Positions 24,452 through 36,497 of a stretch of DNA of 64,000 nucleotides are shown here, piece after piece; within the stretch, counting starts at the first letter, position 1, and every line of letters begins with the position of its first letter. The DNA is from Pseudisothecium myosuroides. Its lineage: Eukaryota; Streptophyta; Bryopsida; Hypnales; Lembophyllaceae. The translations under genes and the position numbers were made by a program. Under the pieces are notes generated by a model. That model was not told the origin of the DNA. It saw nothing but the letters and a program-made list of their open reading frames with translations, and made no database searches. The stretch covers positions 5,645,296 to 5,709,295 of the forward strand of contig OX637292.1 of the NCBI GenBank assembly GCA_951799445.1, in the 5' to 3' direction.

Positions 24452-25300
24452 GGCTGCTGCCCCGTCCGTACCACGACCATAGTCTCCTCCTCCTCCTCCT
24501 CCGCAATCAACTCAACTCAACTCAACTCACCATCCACTCTTCCGTCCTAAACCCTAACACGTCCAAACGAACGCGATTCCACACGGCAACTCCAGATCCC
24601 GGAATTAAAACGAAAACCGACTCACCTGGCACCAAACCCAAACCCAAACCCAAACCCAAACCCCGACCCAACAAAAACACCCACCGATGACAACCTCCGG
24701 GAACGCATCCTCGCGCACGAAACCAGCTCATGGCCCCCTCGTCGTGGCGTCCGAATCGCGCCACACTCCACACCATCCATCGGCGATCCCTTCCACCCTA
24801 AACTAACTACTCCTGTTCACCAGATCAAATAAACTCTCCAAAGTCACTACAAGCTCCCTCTCTCTGGACAAACTCTCGACGCGCTCGCATTGTTCGTCAC
24901 TTCAAATTCCACACTCCTAAAACCGCCATAGAAACCATGAAGCGAGCTGATTCCTCTCAGAACTAGAGGCGCTGAGATTGCGAATGAGAATTGTGCGACG
25001 ATTATGTGAGGGAGTAAGTCGTGGTGAGCTTGCAAGCGAGCGATGGCGACTGTGATGTGTGATGTGTGAGTGTGGGGCTGTGGGCGTGATGATGATGGCG
25101 ATGAAGGTGATGATGGTGGTGAGGGATCGGGGGGGCGTCCGCCATAGAAAAGGAGGCGTGGCGATGGCCGCTAAGCTTGGCTGGTGGCCACACAAACAAA
25201 GAATGAATGGGAGCGGAGGCAGGACGCGACGTAACCGCGCCCGTCACCCTCCGTCATGGCTTTGCCCATTGCTTGCTTTGGGGACTCCCAAAATTTGAAT
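24452..25300 (-). promoter_or_regulatory. SPA upstream region and probable 5' UTR with microsatellites
   Basis: GC-rich leader preceding the SPA start codon. It holds (CTC)n at 24484-24503, four copies of CAACT at 24509-24531 and (CCCAAA)n at 24632-24664. On the minus strand, CCAG|GTGAGT at about 24625 is a strong splice-donor sequence, so a 5' UTR intron is possible, but no convincing acceptor was fixed. Beyond 25280 the DNA turns T-rich. Confidence 0.45.
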
Positions 25301-28100
25301 GGAGATCATTTGTTTTTTTGTTTTTTGTTTTTGTTTGTTATTTTGTTTTTATTGGTGGGGGGAAATTTATTGCTCAAACGCTGTAAAAATTTTGTTTGAG
25401 AGAATATTTGGTGATAGATTCCCATATATTTCTATGGAAAAAATCACTCAATTGCTACAAAATTTAGAGATAATATTGTTCTGTTATAGATGAATGTACA
25501 CCTTGTTTTGTCATTTTTACATTTGGTTTGTTTCATCTATATCAATGGATGTAAAGAGTTTCACCATTCTTTAGGAGGTTGTTGCTTTCTGCATTGCCTT
25601 AAAACAATGAAAACAAGATTTTTTGAAACAATTGTAGTCAAAATTGATTAAAGATAGATAAAAAAAATCTTCAAAGATATTGTTTGAAATTGGAATTTTC
25701 CTAATTTTGTTTTTTTCAAAAAATGTTCAATTTGGCACATGAGTGTCAAACCTCTAGCACTCTATAGTACTAAAGGAAAAATTAGCATTACCTAAAAAAT
25801 TAGTGTTATTATAAAAGTTTATTCTTTAGAAATTGGTACAATATTCAAATATTTCAATCTACATGGATGTAATTATTTTACAAATAGCACAACTTTGGTA
25901 AATTAATGTCACATACTCTAATATAATTTTAGGTGATCATTGATAAACATTCCAAAAAAACAAAAGCTTTCACAATTGGTAGAGCATTGCGGCGATGGAA
26001 AAAAAATGGAAATTGGGTTCATGCAGTTTTTTGTATGGAAGCCCATTGTATGTGCCAAAAAAAAAAAAAAAAAAAATCAACAAATTTGGCTAAATAATTG
26101 CATTCTCTTGCTTAGATTTTCTGTCAACATGTTGTTGGAAATATTTGTTGAAATCTAGCAATAGTTAGTCCAATAAATATTGACTACTTTCTTTTTTATC
26201 CTAGCATGTGTTTTCATGGTCTTTTTTCACTCCTCAGTCCTCAAACTCCATTGGCCTAAAGTCTTTTGAATCTACTTATATGGCAACTAAAGTTTCATTT
26301 AGAAGGAGAGGTGAAGGAAAAATAGAAGATAAATCTTATTTGATGAAAACACATGCAATTTAAACTACAATTTTAGGATGATTTTTGCTACTTTCATATA
26401 GGGCAACCACATTCATCAAAACCCTTATTTTGACTTCCAAACCCTAAACCTTCTACCTTATGTGTTAAATTTTTGTTAAATTGACTCAGGTTTGTTGCAT
26501 GTAAGAGATATGTTTTATTTGTGAGAGATTGTGTTTTAGAATGGTTAAAATGGTGAGGCAAAAAAATTTGCAATATAGGTTTACAAATATCGACAAAGAA
26601 GAGATGCAATATTGTGTGGAATGAGTTGAATTTCTATGAATTAGGCAACGAGTTGAATTAGGCAACAAGTTTTCTATTGAAAGAGCTTGCAATTCATAAT
26701 CATCACAAAAACAAGAACACTTTTGAGACTAAATTGCAAGAACATGTACACTTCACCTTTCCTTGAACTCCTTAAATCTCACCCTATCTTGATGTATCTT
26801 CTTGGATGTCTAAATTTTTTTAACTTAGGCCCAAATTGAACAAAAAGATGTGTGTTTTGAACCTCACAATATTATTCAACTTCCAAAAATTCCTAAAGGC
26901 AAAGTTTAACTCAAAATTTGAGGAAATGAATGCAACTGGATTCACAACTTACTTTATTTTATACAAGTGTATCTTATTTTTAATAAAAGCAATAAAATTA
27001 TTAAAAATGTACACATTTATTGAATTTTTTATCTCAATATAAAGGAATTGTACCTAATTTTGACCTTATTACTAAAAACTAGACATCTAGAGTTTTGCCT
27101 AAATTTCACACCCATGAATATGAGAGTCTATGGTTGGTTTCAAATACTCCTTTAATCATAGCTTTGAAATTTCATAAATTATTTATATGGTGTCCAAAAA
27201 TAGAAGTAGAGAAATTGTGGAATATTCATCCAATTGCCAACAAAATTCACAAAAAAATTAGACAAACTTTTCATAGGAGCCATCCCTAGATGCTTATAAA
27301 TAATTCAAATGATTTTATGCATAATTGCCTTAGTTGACTTAGGTAAAATTTTCAAGGACATGCAAGAATTAATGACCTAAATAATTGCATAAAGTCTAGA
27401 GGCCCAAATTTGCTAGGCTTTGTCATTTAGAAAAGACATCTATTGCCTTGACCTACAAAATTGACCTTAATTATTGATATTGTCAGCGTTTACACTAACA
27501 CACTATGACCTATTAGATTTTTTCGTTTATTGGAGTTTTCAGTTGTGGACTTCCGGATTGGGGTTTATGGATACTTCTAAGATGTACCTACTAATATTTC
27601 TATTTTTGTTGCTTAAGATTGTGATTAGAATGTACTATCTACGGTATTATTTTATATCAATTTTATAATTTAGTTATTTATTTCAAAATTACTACTAATC
27701 ATCATTCAAATTTGGATCGTATTCATAAAAACATAATTCCTTCATTATATCTTTCATTAACATTGGAGGTGTATTAGGAGATCATAGACCAATATTCTGT
27801 AATTAAATACCATCAAAAATTTAACTTGAATTTTCTCTATTTCTAATATGAAAATGATATGTATGTTTCTATACCAAAAAGTGCCAAATATATATCAAAA
27901 ATATCCCATATCTTGCTTATCAACTTTTGGAAGGGTAGAGTATTTAGGTGGTGGACTAAACCACCAAACTATGCAACCTAGCGATTGGTGGAAACTTATT
28001 CCGATAACATTCTTGAAGAATTGGAGAGTAATCTTTTGTTTATTTGCCTATATTTGTATGGAACCATTAATTTCTTCAAAATGATAAAGAAGGAATACTA
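25300..28100. other. AT-rich gene-free DNA
   Basis: Begins with T-rich low-complexity DNA (25310-25350) and holds a poly-A run of about 22 (26056-26077) that could be the tail of an old retroposed sequence. ORFs are low-complexity. Nothing recognised. Confidence 0.5.
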
Positions 28101-28987
28101 GAACCCCCAGAGTCGCAAGACCATTTTTTAATTAAAAAACACTCAAAACTATTATTTTTACTACAAAGAGTAAAAAAAATTAATACAGAGTAATTGTTTT
28201 TTTATAGATATCTAACTATAGGATCTTGTACTAAATTGATATGAAAATTTGTGAAAAAAACTTCAAAAGCTTTGACAGCATAGATTGTAAGATATATGCA
28301 TTTAAAGTAATGAAAAGGTTTTTTTATTGCACCTTGAATGACTAGAAACTTTTTAACTTTGACATTGAATCTTCTTAACTTAAAAAAAAAGATTTATGTA
28401 ATAAAAAATTTGAATTAAAAAACATTATGCTAAAGAATTGAGTTAAGAATCTAAAATAATAAATTTAAAAAAAAATGATTTTCATTCTTTAAAAAGCTAT
28501 CAAGTAGAAATAAGTATGAGCTTGAAGGGGGGAATGTTGGGACATGAGCGTGGAGCAGTGAGCGGCGAGCGGGAAGCGGGGATTGTTGAGCGGGGAGCTG
28601 AAATATTTGAAGGAAATTAAAAAAAGTGGAAAAAATGGATGAAAAAGTGGATGAAAGTTGATGGAAAAATGGATGAAATTTCAAGAAAAAATTCATGAAA
28701 TTGGATGGAAGAAATGGAAGAAAGTGGTTGGAAAAAATGGATGAAAGGAATTTGAAGAAATGGATGAAAGTTGGATGAAAAATTGGATGAAAGTGGTCGA
28801 AAAAAGGATGAAAAAAATGGATGAAAAATTAGGAAAAAAATGGAAGAGAAAGGATTAAGATTTGGAAAAAAAATTCCATTCAATTGAAAATGGTTTTGTC
28901 CATTTTATAGAATCCATTCCCATGGAATAAACTTGTTCTATGACCGTGGAGGTGTAGGGTTCCTACAACCGTGGGTTTAGGGGTTAA
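28101..28987 (+). mobile_element. Composite TTAA-family element with (GGATGAAA)-type insert
   Basis: The left part (28101-28500) matches the family interior (CACTCAAAACT, GGATCTTGTACTAAATTG, ATTTAAAGTAATGAAAAGG). The right end is TTTAGGGGTTAA at 28976-28987. Between them, 28520-28870 holds a GAGCG-rich stretch and a long degenerate TGGATGAAA tract that also occurs, inverted, at 38.2-38.55 kb. Confidence 0.5.
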
Positions 28988-29989
28988 AACACATTTTCAA
29001 TTTTTCAATCAATTATTACACTGCTACTTATAGGGGTGCTATTTTTTGAGCCTTGGAGCATGAGCCACAAAGTCTAATGTTTGAGTTTGTCGAATCTTAT
29101 CTTCATCTTCCATGCCATCTCCTACCATAGGCCAATGACGACCACCCATGTCATCATTTGCCTCTCCTTCTATGCCAATAAAAAATTGGTCTTCAGCATC
29201 TACTTCATTGGGGACCAAAGACTTTGAAAGAGAGATCATGTTTACCTTGGGCACTAAGTTTTGAATGGAAAGCCATATTACTATAAAGTGCACAAATGGA
29301 GACTTTCAATTGTAGTTCATGTAAACAAGATTGCTTGGTAGATGAACAAGTGTACAGTCTCATGTCACCAAACAAAATATAAGTTGGTACATTAAGTTTC
29401 ATTTATAAATTATAAAGGATATACATTATTCAAGTCTACAACTACATGTCTGGAATAGAGAGTTCCATAGTCTACAATAAACGTGAACACAAGATACAAA
29501 CTAACCAAGTTTGATGAGATACGGTAGTTGGACAACACCTCCAAGCCATTGTACCTAATATGATCAAGTCCAGATGTCCTTGGAGAATAAAAAAGAACAA
29601 GAACTAGTTCACCTGACCCCAGTGATGTGCAACATGATTTTAGAAATGGCCAATCTCATTCTCTGTCTATTTCCTCCAAAAGAGCATTGAGGCTTACCAA
29701 CAGCCTTTCCATAATGTCATGACGTTCTCCAATGGTCAATCAGCTCAGTGTAAAATTCAAAAACCAAATGGCTATTAGGATCAATGTAAATGAATACAAC
29801 ACTTATAAAAAATACAACAATCATATAACTATTGCAAGCGAAGACCCTTACCTATCTAATATGGTGTAGAAACACTACCTTTTAATCCTCATGGTTGAAC
29901 CAAAAGCAATATTTGTAGGGATTGAAAGGTCCCAACAACAACTAAAATCTAAATCGGAAGCCTAATAATTTGACTCAAATCAAAATTTC
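28988..29989. other. Intergenic DNA, nothing recognised
   Basis: Less AT-biased than its surroundings. The minus-strand ORF 29039-29293 has a protein-like acidic stretch (FFIGIEGEANDDMGG) but no identifiable family and no supporting exons. Confidence 0.35.
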
Positions 29990-30800
29990 AAAAAAATTCT
30001 TCTATAAGTTAGAGCCCGTGAAGCCCTTCTTGCCATCAAAAGGTCTCAGCATAATGTATGAAGTTAGAACTTTCAAAACAAAAATTACCGCACTTGAAGA
30101 TACATTAAGAGATTCAATTAAAAGACATCACAAAATAAAAATCAACAAACTTTGTAAGGTAGAGCCCCAAAGGCCACTATTGCCAAAAAAAACCAGGGGC
30201 TCATGCAGCTGGTCGGAACCTCCAAAATTAAAATCAAGAATAAAAGAAACTTGAAGAGATGAAAAATAATGACATCAATAATACAAAAAAAAAATTCCCA
30301 AATGTAAGAGTCTTCAAAGATCTTCTTGCCACCGAGAAGCCTTAGGCTGGTCTTTATGGTCAAAACAACTCAATTTAAATGCCCCAACTCTTGAAACATT
30401 TTGAAGTTTAGTTAAAAGCCACCATGAACTTTTTTTTTTTGAATTCCACAAGCTAGCGCCCTTGAAGCCTCTCTCAGCAATGAGAGGCCTTTTGTTGGTG
30501 AAGAGTCGTGGGACTTTTACAAACATTATTAAACAACTAACAAAGTTTGACTAGATTCATTTCACAACGATCAAAATTTAAAAATAAAAAGTTGCACAAG
30601 GTAGTGCCTTCCCAACCTTGTCTCGGCACTGAGAGGGGGTTTAAAGGGTACTACATGCAACTTTCACAAACCTTAATCAACAACTATTGATGTTTGACGA
30701 GATTCACTTTACAATAAGTAAATTGAAAATTGAAAAGTTGCATGAGGTAGTGCCCTCCAAACTCCCTCTCGGTGTCGAGACAAAGTTGGGAGGGCACTAC
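29990..30800. repeat. Degenerate repeats of the palindrome family (left part of array)
   Basis: About six units spaced 135-165 bases, each with AGRTAGWGCCC, then a core such as CTCTCAGCAATGAGAG (30465), GTCTCGGCACTGAGAG (30621) or CTCTCGGTGTCGAGA (30768), then TTCACAAAC-type spacer. Similarity increases rightwards. Short ORFs here are shadows. Confidence 0.65.
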
Positions 30801-31204
30801 CATTAGAGAAATAATTGGGCCTTTAGAGGGCCGCTTTGCAGCTCTTAGAGGACCCCAAAGTTTATCTTTTGGGGGGCTTAGGGATTTATTTTTCTCCTAT
30901 TTTTGCTCACCTTCCATCGAGCTATCAGATGACTGTCAATGGCATCAAATCTAGGTTTAAGTGTTCAATAATCAAGATTAAGGTATTCTGATGCAAATTA
31001 TTTTGATTATTTAACTTGGATGCTAATTGAACTCTAACCAAGTTGTGGAAAATAAAGCAAATGTCCAAAATAGTCCAATGACCATCTACCATCAACAAAA
31101 ACTTTTGATGGCAATGTGAAAGACTTACCTCATTGACATAAGGTGAGAAGGAAGGGTGAAGAGGTTGTTATTATGAAGAAATCAATTGTCCACCACAAGT
31201 CCTC

Positions 31205-31740
31205 AAAGAGTATCACATAATTTGAAGTTGAGATCTTGGCCGCTCATTGTCAAAACGTAGAAATTGTGTTAAAAGTCAAATTTCAGACCTCATTTAGGCA
31301 TAGTAAAATACAATTTTTCAAAAACATTTGAACTAAAATAAGTTGGATAATCAAGCAAAGTTTTATCTCCAAAAATCCGTTTGAGGTTTCGAGACTTCAA
31401 TAAAAAGTTCTAGACAAATTTCAGAGAGGGTATCCGAAAATGTCCAAAAAATGTCCCTTCCAACCCTTCTTTGAAATTTGTCCACAACTTTTAGTTGGAG
31501 TATCAAAACCTCAAACCGATTCTTGGAGATGAAATTTAGCTTAAATCCCCACAATAATAAGTTCAAAGTTTTTGAAAAATAGACATTCTACTATGCCTAA
31601 ATGAGGTCTGAAATTTGACTTTTAACACAATTCCTGCATTAGACTAAACTACGAGCGGTTCAGCTCCTATTGTTCCTAATTTACATATCCCACATGGATT
31701 GTCTCCCCTACTACAACCCCACTAGTATAAAGAGCTCTAT
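31205..31740. mobile_element. Second copy of the large foldback element, diverged
   Basis: Carries the same inner arms (CAGACCTCATTTAGGCATAG left, CTATGCCTAAATGAGGTCTG right; CCAAAAATCCGTTTGAGG left, CCTCAAACCGATTCTTGG right). Outer arm ends are eroded on the left. It interrupts the palindromic repeat region. Confidence 0.75.
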
Positions 31741-31769
31741 TTCTATCCACCAATTACAAAAAACTAAGC

Positions 31770-32069
31770 ATTAGAGGAGATTTTGGCTTCTAAGAGCCCG
31801 TGAGTTCTCGGACTGTGGGAACTCTGCAGGACTGTTGAAACGCTGCCACATGGCCAGTCCGACGTGGCCGAGCGACTGCCACGTCATTTTTTTAAATTTA
31901 AAAAAAAATAAAAAAATAAAAAATTTAGTATTCTTTTAACATTTTAAGAACTTTTTTTTTTTTTTTTTTTAATTTTTTTAATAATTTTTTTTTCTGACAT
32001 CGGGGGTTGGTTCCCAGCATTGGGAACAGCCCTAAAACGGTCTTCCAGACGGCCAGATCTTCTCTAATG
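31770..32069. mobile_element. TIR MITE, CATTAGAGGAGAT ends (300 bp)
   Basis: CATTAGAGGAGATTTTGG at the left is mirrored by CCAGATCTTCTCTAATG at the right. The interior has a GC-rich left half (GCCACATGGCCAGTCCGACG), a poly-A/poly-T middle and GGTTCCCAGCATTGGGAACA. A related copy lies at 55618. Confidence 0.7.
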
Positions 32070-32203
32070 TAAGCGACTTCTCAAGCTTGATGCCTTTTGT
32101 AACTAGCTTTAGAACTTACTAAACATGGTTTACATTTGCTTCATTTGTTAAATTTGCCAATTCAACAAATGAAGTGAAATTAAACCACTTAAAAAAAAAA
32201 GTT

Positions 32204-32548
32204 GCAAGAGGTGGTGCCCTTCAAAAGTTCTCTCGGCGCCGAGAGAACTTTTGAAGGGCACTACCTCTTGCATAATTTTTTCAAGGTTTTTTTTCAAAAG
32301 ACAAAAACTTCTAGAAAGGTTGAGATTTTCAAAATAAACTTGCAAGAGGAAGTGCCCTTCAAACCTTCTCTCAGCAACAAGAGGGGGTTCGGAGGGTACT
32401 ACCTCTTGCATAACTTTTTCAAGTTTTTTTTTCAAAAGATAAAACTTCTAAAAAGGTTGAGATTTTCAAAATAAGCTTGCAAGAGGAAGTGCCCTCCAAA
32501 CCTTCTCTCAGCACCGAGAGGGGGTTTGGAGGGCACTACCTCTTGCAT
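32204..32548. repeat. Three palindromic hairpin units, period about 135
   Basis: Units at 32204-32271, 32341-32410 and 32478-32548 each run GCAAGAGGWRGTGCCC...TCTCRGCRCCGAGA...GGGCACTACCTCTTGC. The first is a 68-bp palindrome with no spacer and one mismatched pair. AAACTTCTA..AAGGTTGAG spacers separate them. Confidence 0.85.
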
Positions 32549-32599
32549 AACTTTTTCAAGTTTTTTTTAGGAATTCTTGAACAACTACTGAAGTGCGAT

Positions 32600-33990
32600 G
32601 AAAACGGGGAGGATGGACCAAAGCACCCTCCACGTGACTATGGATTTGCTCAAGACAACATAAAAATTGGGACCTGAACAAGGGTCCCAATCCAGTGAAT
32701 TCCAAATTAGAAATCTGAAGACGGGGGGGGCTTGCAAGGCTTCACCCCTCTCACCACATGTCTCGGCGCCGAGAGAACTTCTTGGAGCTGCTAGGCTTGC
32801 AAGACAGCGGGGACTTCACGGGGTCCTAACCTAATGAATTTCAAACTGGAGTGCGGATACTGAGAGGTTGCAAGACAAACTGGGGCCTTTATGGGGTCCC
32901 AATCGAATAAAAAACAAACCAGATTAAAAAAAATGGAGAGCATGAGCCAAAGCCCCCCCCATGTGACCATCTGGTTGCTCAAGACAACATAAAAACTAGG
33001 ACCCAAACAAGGGTCCTGAACCAATGAATCCCAAACTGGAAATCTGAAGACGAGGGGGCTTGCAAGGCCGCACCCCTCCCACCACATGTCTCGGCACCGA
33101 GAGAACTTTTTAGAGCTGCCAGGCTTGCAAGATAACTGGAACCTCACGGGGTCCTAACCTAATGAATCCCAAACTGGAATGCCGATACTGAGAGGCTACA
33201 AGACAAACTAGGGCCCTTATGGGGTCCCAACCGAATAAAAAACAAACCGGATTTAAAAAAATGGAGAGCATGAGCCAAAGCCCCCCCCCTTGACGTGACC
33301 ATCTGTCCAGTCAAGACAAGATAAAAACTGGGACCCCAACAAGGGTCCCAAACCAATGAATTCCAAATTAGAAATTTGAAGACAGGGGGGCTTGCAAAGC
33401 CACACCCCTCCCACCACATGTCTCGGCACCGAGAGAACTTCTTGGAGCTGCCAAGCTTGCAAGACAACTGGGACCTTACCGGGTCCTAACCTAATGAATA
33501 TCAAACTAGAATTCTGATACTGAGAGGTTGCAAGACAAACTGGGGCCCTTGTAGGGTCCCAACCAAATAAAAAACAAACCGGATTAAAAAAAAATGGAGA
33601 GCATGAGCCAAAGCTCCCCCCTCCAAGTGACCATCTGTCCACTCAAGACAAGATAAAAACTAGGACCCAAACAAGGGGCCCAAACCAATGAATCCCAAAC
33701 TGGAAATCTGAAGACGAGGGGGCTTGCAAGGCCGCACCCCTCCCACCACATGTCTCGGTGCCGAGAGAACTTTTTGGAGCTGCCAGGCTTGTAAGACAAT
33801 TGGAACCTTACGAGCTCCCAGTCTAATGAATCCCAAATTAGAATGCCAATACTGAGAGGCTGCGAGACAAATTGGGGCCCTTACAAATTAAACTAAAGCT
33901 GGAGTAAAAAATTGGGGGAGAATGAGCCAATGCCCTCCCCTCGTGACTATCTCTCGCTAGAAGAAATCAATGAAACCGGGACCCTCCCCA
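32600..33990. repeat. Tandem array, about 330-bp unit, four or more copies
   Basis: The core TCTCGGYRCCGAGAGAAC occurs at 32761, 33089, 33421 and 33753, periods 328-332. Each unit also repeats CACCCCTCCCACCACATG before the core and GAATAAAAAACAAACC and TGGAGAGCATGAGCCAAAGC after it. Overlapping minus-strand ORFs repeat the same peptide because the DNA repeats; they are not genes. Confidence 0.85.
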
Positions 33991-34047
33991 TGTCCCAAAC
34001 GACTGTAGAAGTGTGCAAGTTTTTTTAGAAATTCTTGAAAAAGTTAT

Positions 34048-34397
34048 GCAAGAGCTAGTGTCCTCCAAACCTTCTTTCGGTGCCAAGGGAAGGTTTAATA
34101 TGTGGAGGGCACCACCTCTTGCAAGTTTATTTAAAAAAATTCAACCTTTTTAGAAAGTCTCTCTTTTAAAAAAAAACTTGAAAAAATTATGCAAGAGGTA
34201 GTGCCCTCCAAACCCCCTCTCGGTGCCGAGAAAAGGTTTGGAGGGCACTACCTCTTGTAAGTTTATTTTAAAAAATTCAAACTTTTTAGAAATTCTATCT
34301 TTTGAAGAAAAGAACTTGAAAAAGTTATGCAAGAGGTAGTGCCCTCCAAATCCCCTCTCGGTGCCAAGAGAAGGTTTGGAGGGCACTCCCCCTTGCA
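34048..34397. repeat. Three further palindromic hairpin units, period about 140
   Basis: Units at 34048-34124, 34191-34259 and 34329-34397 match the 32.2-32.5 kb hairpins: GCAAGAGGTAGTGCCCTCC...CTCTCGGTGCCGAGA...GGAGGGCACTACCTCTTG. The spacer is the reverse complement of the earlier block's spacer, so the two blocks are mutually inverted. Confidence 0.85.
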
Positions 34398-34469
34398 AAT
34401 TTATTTTTAAAAATGTAAATTATTTAGAAATTCTATCATTTGAAAAAAAAAACTTGAATAACGGAATTA

Positions 34470-35015
34470 AAATTGGATGGGAGGTGAGCAAGGCTCGACC
34501 CCCTCTAGGCTTGTCTTGGTGCCAAGAGATACCTAGCAACTGCCCTGCTCTTGCAAACATACTAGGACCTCAATGAGGTCCCTCAAATAAAAACCTAAAC
34601 TTAAACCAAAAAAATGGAGAGGTGAGCAAGGCTCCACCCCCTCTGCGACTTGTCTCGGTGCCGAGATATACCTAGCAACTATCAGCTCTTGCAAACAAAC
34701 TTGGACCCCAATGTTGTCCCTAAAACAAAATCCTAAACTGGAACAATAACTTTGGGGAGGTGAGCAAGGCTCCACCCCCCTTTGACTTGTCTCAGTGTTG
34801 AGAGATACCCAACAACTGTCAGCTCTTGCAAACAAACTGGGATTCCAATGGGGTCCTTCAAATAAAAACCTAAAGTGGAATAAAATAACTAGGGAGGTAA
34901 GCAAGGCTCCACCTCCCCTTGGACTTGTCTCAGTGCCGAGAGATATAGTGCAATTGTCCAACTCTTGCAAAGAAACTTGGACCCCAATGGGATCCGGTCA
35001 ACAAATGCCTAAACT
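34470..35015. repeat. Tandem array, about 139-bp unit, four copies
   Basis: GAGGTRAGCAAGGCTC recurs at about 34480, 34618, 34757 and 34895; each unit also has a TGTCTYRGTGCCRAGAGATA core and CAGCTCTTGCAAACAAACT. It shares the palindromic core with the hairpin family but lacks its long arms. Confidence 0.85.
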
Positions 35016-35881
35016 GGAATAACGGAAGATTGAGGAGTTTGAGAAAATGGTTACCTTGGATATTCCAATTGTTGCATTCTCGATTGACACCACGGTTGCT
35101 CCCTCTCTGACTTGGGCACACCTTGACCGCAAGTTGCAATCCATTTAGAAGTACTTTGACAAGTCTAAATGAAGAATCCACACTTCCAAAAACCAAAACT
35201 CGGATATGTACAAGTATTCTGGAGACTGCAATAATATCACGGAGCCATTGCATCTAAAGACAGGTGAAGTGAAGGTCAGGGATGGCGGTTGGGACAGGTG
35301 TTCACTGGGTGGATTAGGTTTGGGGATCCTGGTCCGACACATGCCCAATATCACTTGCCAAGATTAAGCTTCAATTCCAGAGCTGGTTGAACTTGATATT
35401 CCTTATCTTGCACTTCATTTGGCTGTCGGTATTCAGTAAAGGTGATCATACGTCAATTACTTAGACGGAGGATTGTATTTCATGCAATTTATATTATAAA
35501 TTTTTTTTTACGTGATTAGACTAACTAAGGAGGAGCTTAAAGTAAACTTTTCTCAGATTCAGTTCAACGGTTGGACATTGTCTGTTTGACAACTGGTCTT
35601 CATCTAGATAATTGGTTAAGGAAGAGCAAGACTATAGAGAATAAAAGGTCAAGAATATTCCAGTGCTCATAATATTGCTGTATGTTTAAATGAAGTTACA
35701 TCACTGACAGCTCTCAATTATAATGAGATGATCTAACACTTCATAATATATTGCCTTTGCATTCAATGCACCTCAGTTGGAAATTTTAAATTCTCACACC
35801 TAAAAGCATAGTGTCCTCTTTGGATCAGCAGAATTCTATTTTCCTTGAGATTATGATTCAATGGTCTCCGAGGCACAAAGT

Positions 35882-36020
35882 CGTGCATGAGTAGAGCCCC
35901 CCCAAGGGGCCTCTCGGTGCCGAGAGGGGTTCATGGGGGGTCAGTGTCATGCATGAGGAGGGCCTTTCAAAGGATTCTCTTGGCGTCGAGAGGGGTCCCT
36001 GCGAGGACTTTGTCATGCAT
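35882..36020. repeat. Two outlying palindrome units, period about 68
   Basis: CCTCTCGGTGCCGAGAGGGG (35910) and TTCTCTTGGCGTCGAGAGGGG-like (35976) are each flanked by GTCATGCAT-type repeats. They are separated from the main array by about 0.9 kb. Confidence 0.7.
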
Positions 36021-36203
36021 ACTTTGTTGTCCCTCCGTGCGCAAACTCTTCAATAGACAGTTGTAGAACGACGTTGTATCCTTTGATTCTGCCCATTTAT
36101 ATTGAAAAATCTGCCTACACCTCTATAAGTAGCCTTTTTTAATTTGCTAAATTGATACTTTTTTTTCCTTTAACAACGGAGTTCTCATGTTTGTGTCACT
36201 TGA

Positions 36204-36497
36204 GTGTTGGAATTCTACAATCTCAGTGAAGCTAAGTTGGCAGAAATATTTTCTTGCAACCTTGCGGAGTCAATATACAATAAGTGGCTCCAACAAACAG
36301 GTAATCATAGGAACAATTTATATATAGCAACTGTTGATGATTTTGTCAAAGCCATCATGCAAATGGTTAAGTACTATAAGTACGTGAAAGGAAACCAAGC
36401 TAGGACCGGACTCGGAAAGGAAGAGTTATTGCTGCAAGTTGAGCTCAAAGGTCAGCTTCAAGAACTGGAAATCCAAAAGTCCTCACTAAAGCATTAG
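36204..36497 (+). pseudogene. Unrecognised ORF fragment, possibly from a transposon
   Basis: 97 codons with an amphipathic, protein-like composition (NLSEAKLAEIFSCNLAESI, DDFVKAIMQMVKYYKYVKG), unlike the low-complexity shadow ORFs around it. It lacks neighbours in frame and sits at the right edge of the palindromic repeat array. I do not recognise the family; the style suggests a relic of a mobile-element protein. The next ORF at 37052-37336 may belong to the same relic but shows no clear motif. Confidence 0.3.

Noticed and set aside
24632..24664. (CCCAAA)n looked like an interstitial telomere repeat
   Set aside because: The plant telomere unit is CCCTAAA; this is a six-base microsatellite in a 5' leader.
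32791..33799. Series of overlapping minus-strand ORFs of 70-129 codons with similar peptides
   Set aside because: The peptide similarity follows from the 330-bp tandem DNA repeat; frames shift between units, no domain is present and composition mirrors the repeat.
36204..36497. Retrotransposon gag call
   Set aside because: No zinc knuckle, protease, reverse transcriptase or LTR pair is visible nearby, so only an unrecognised fragment is reported.
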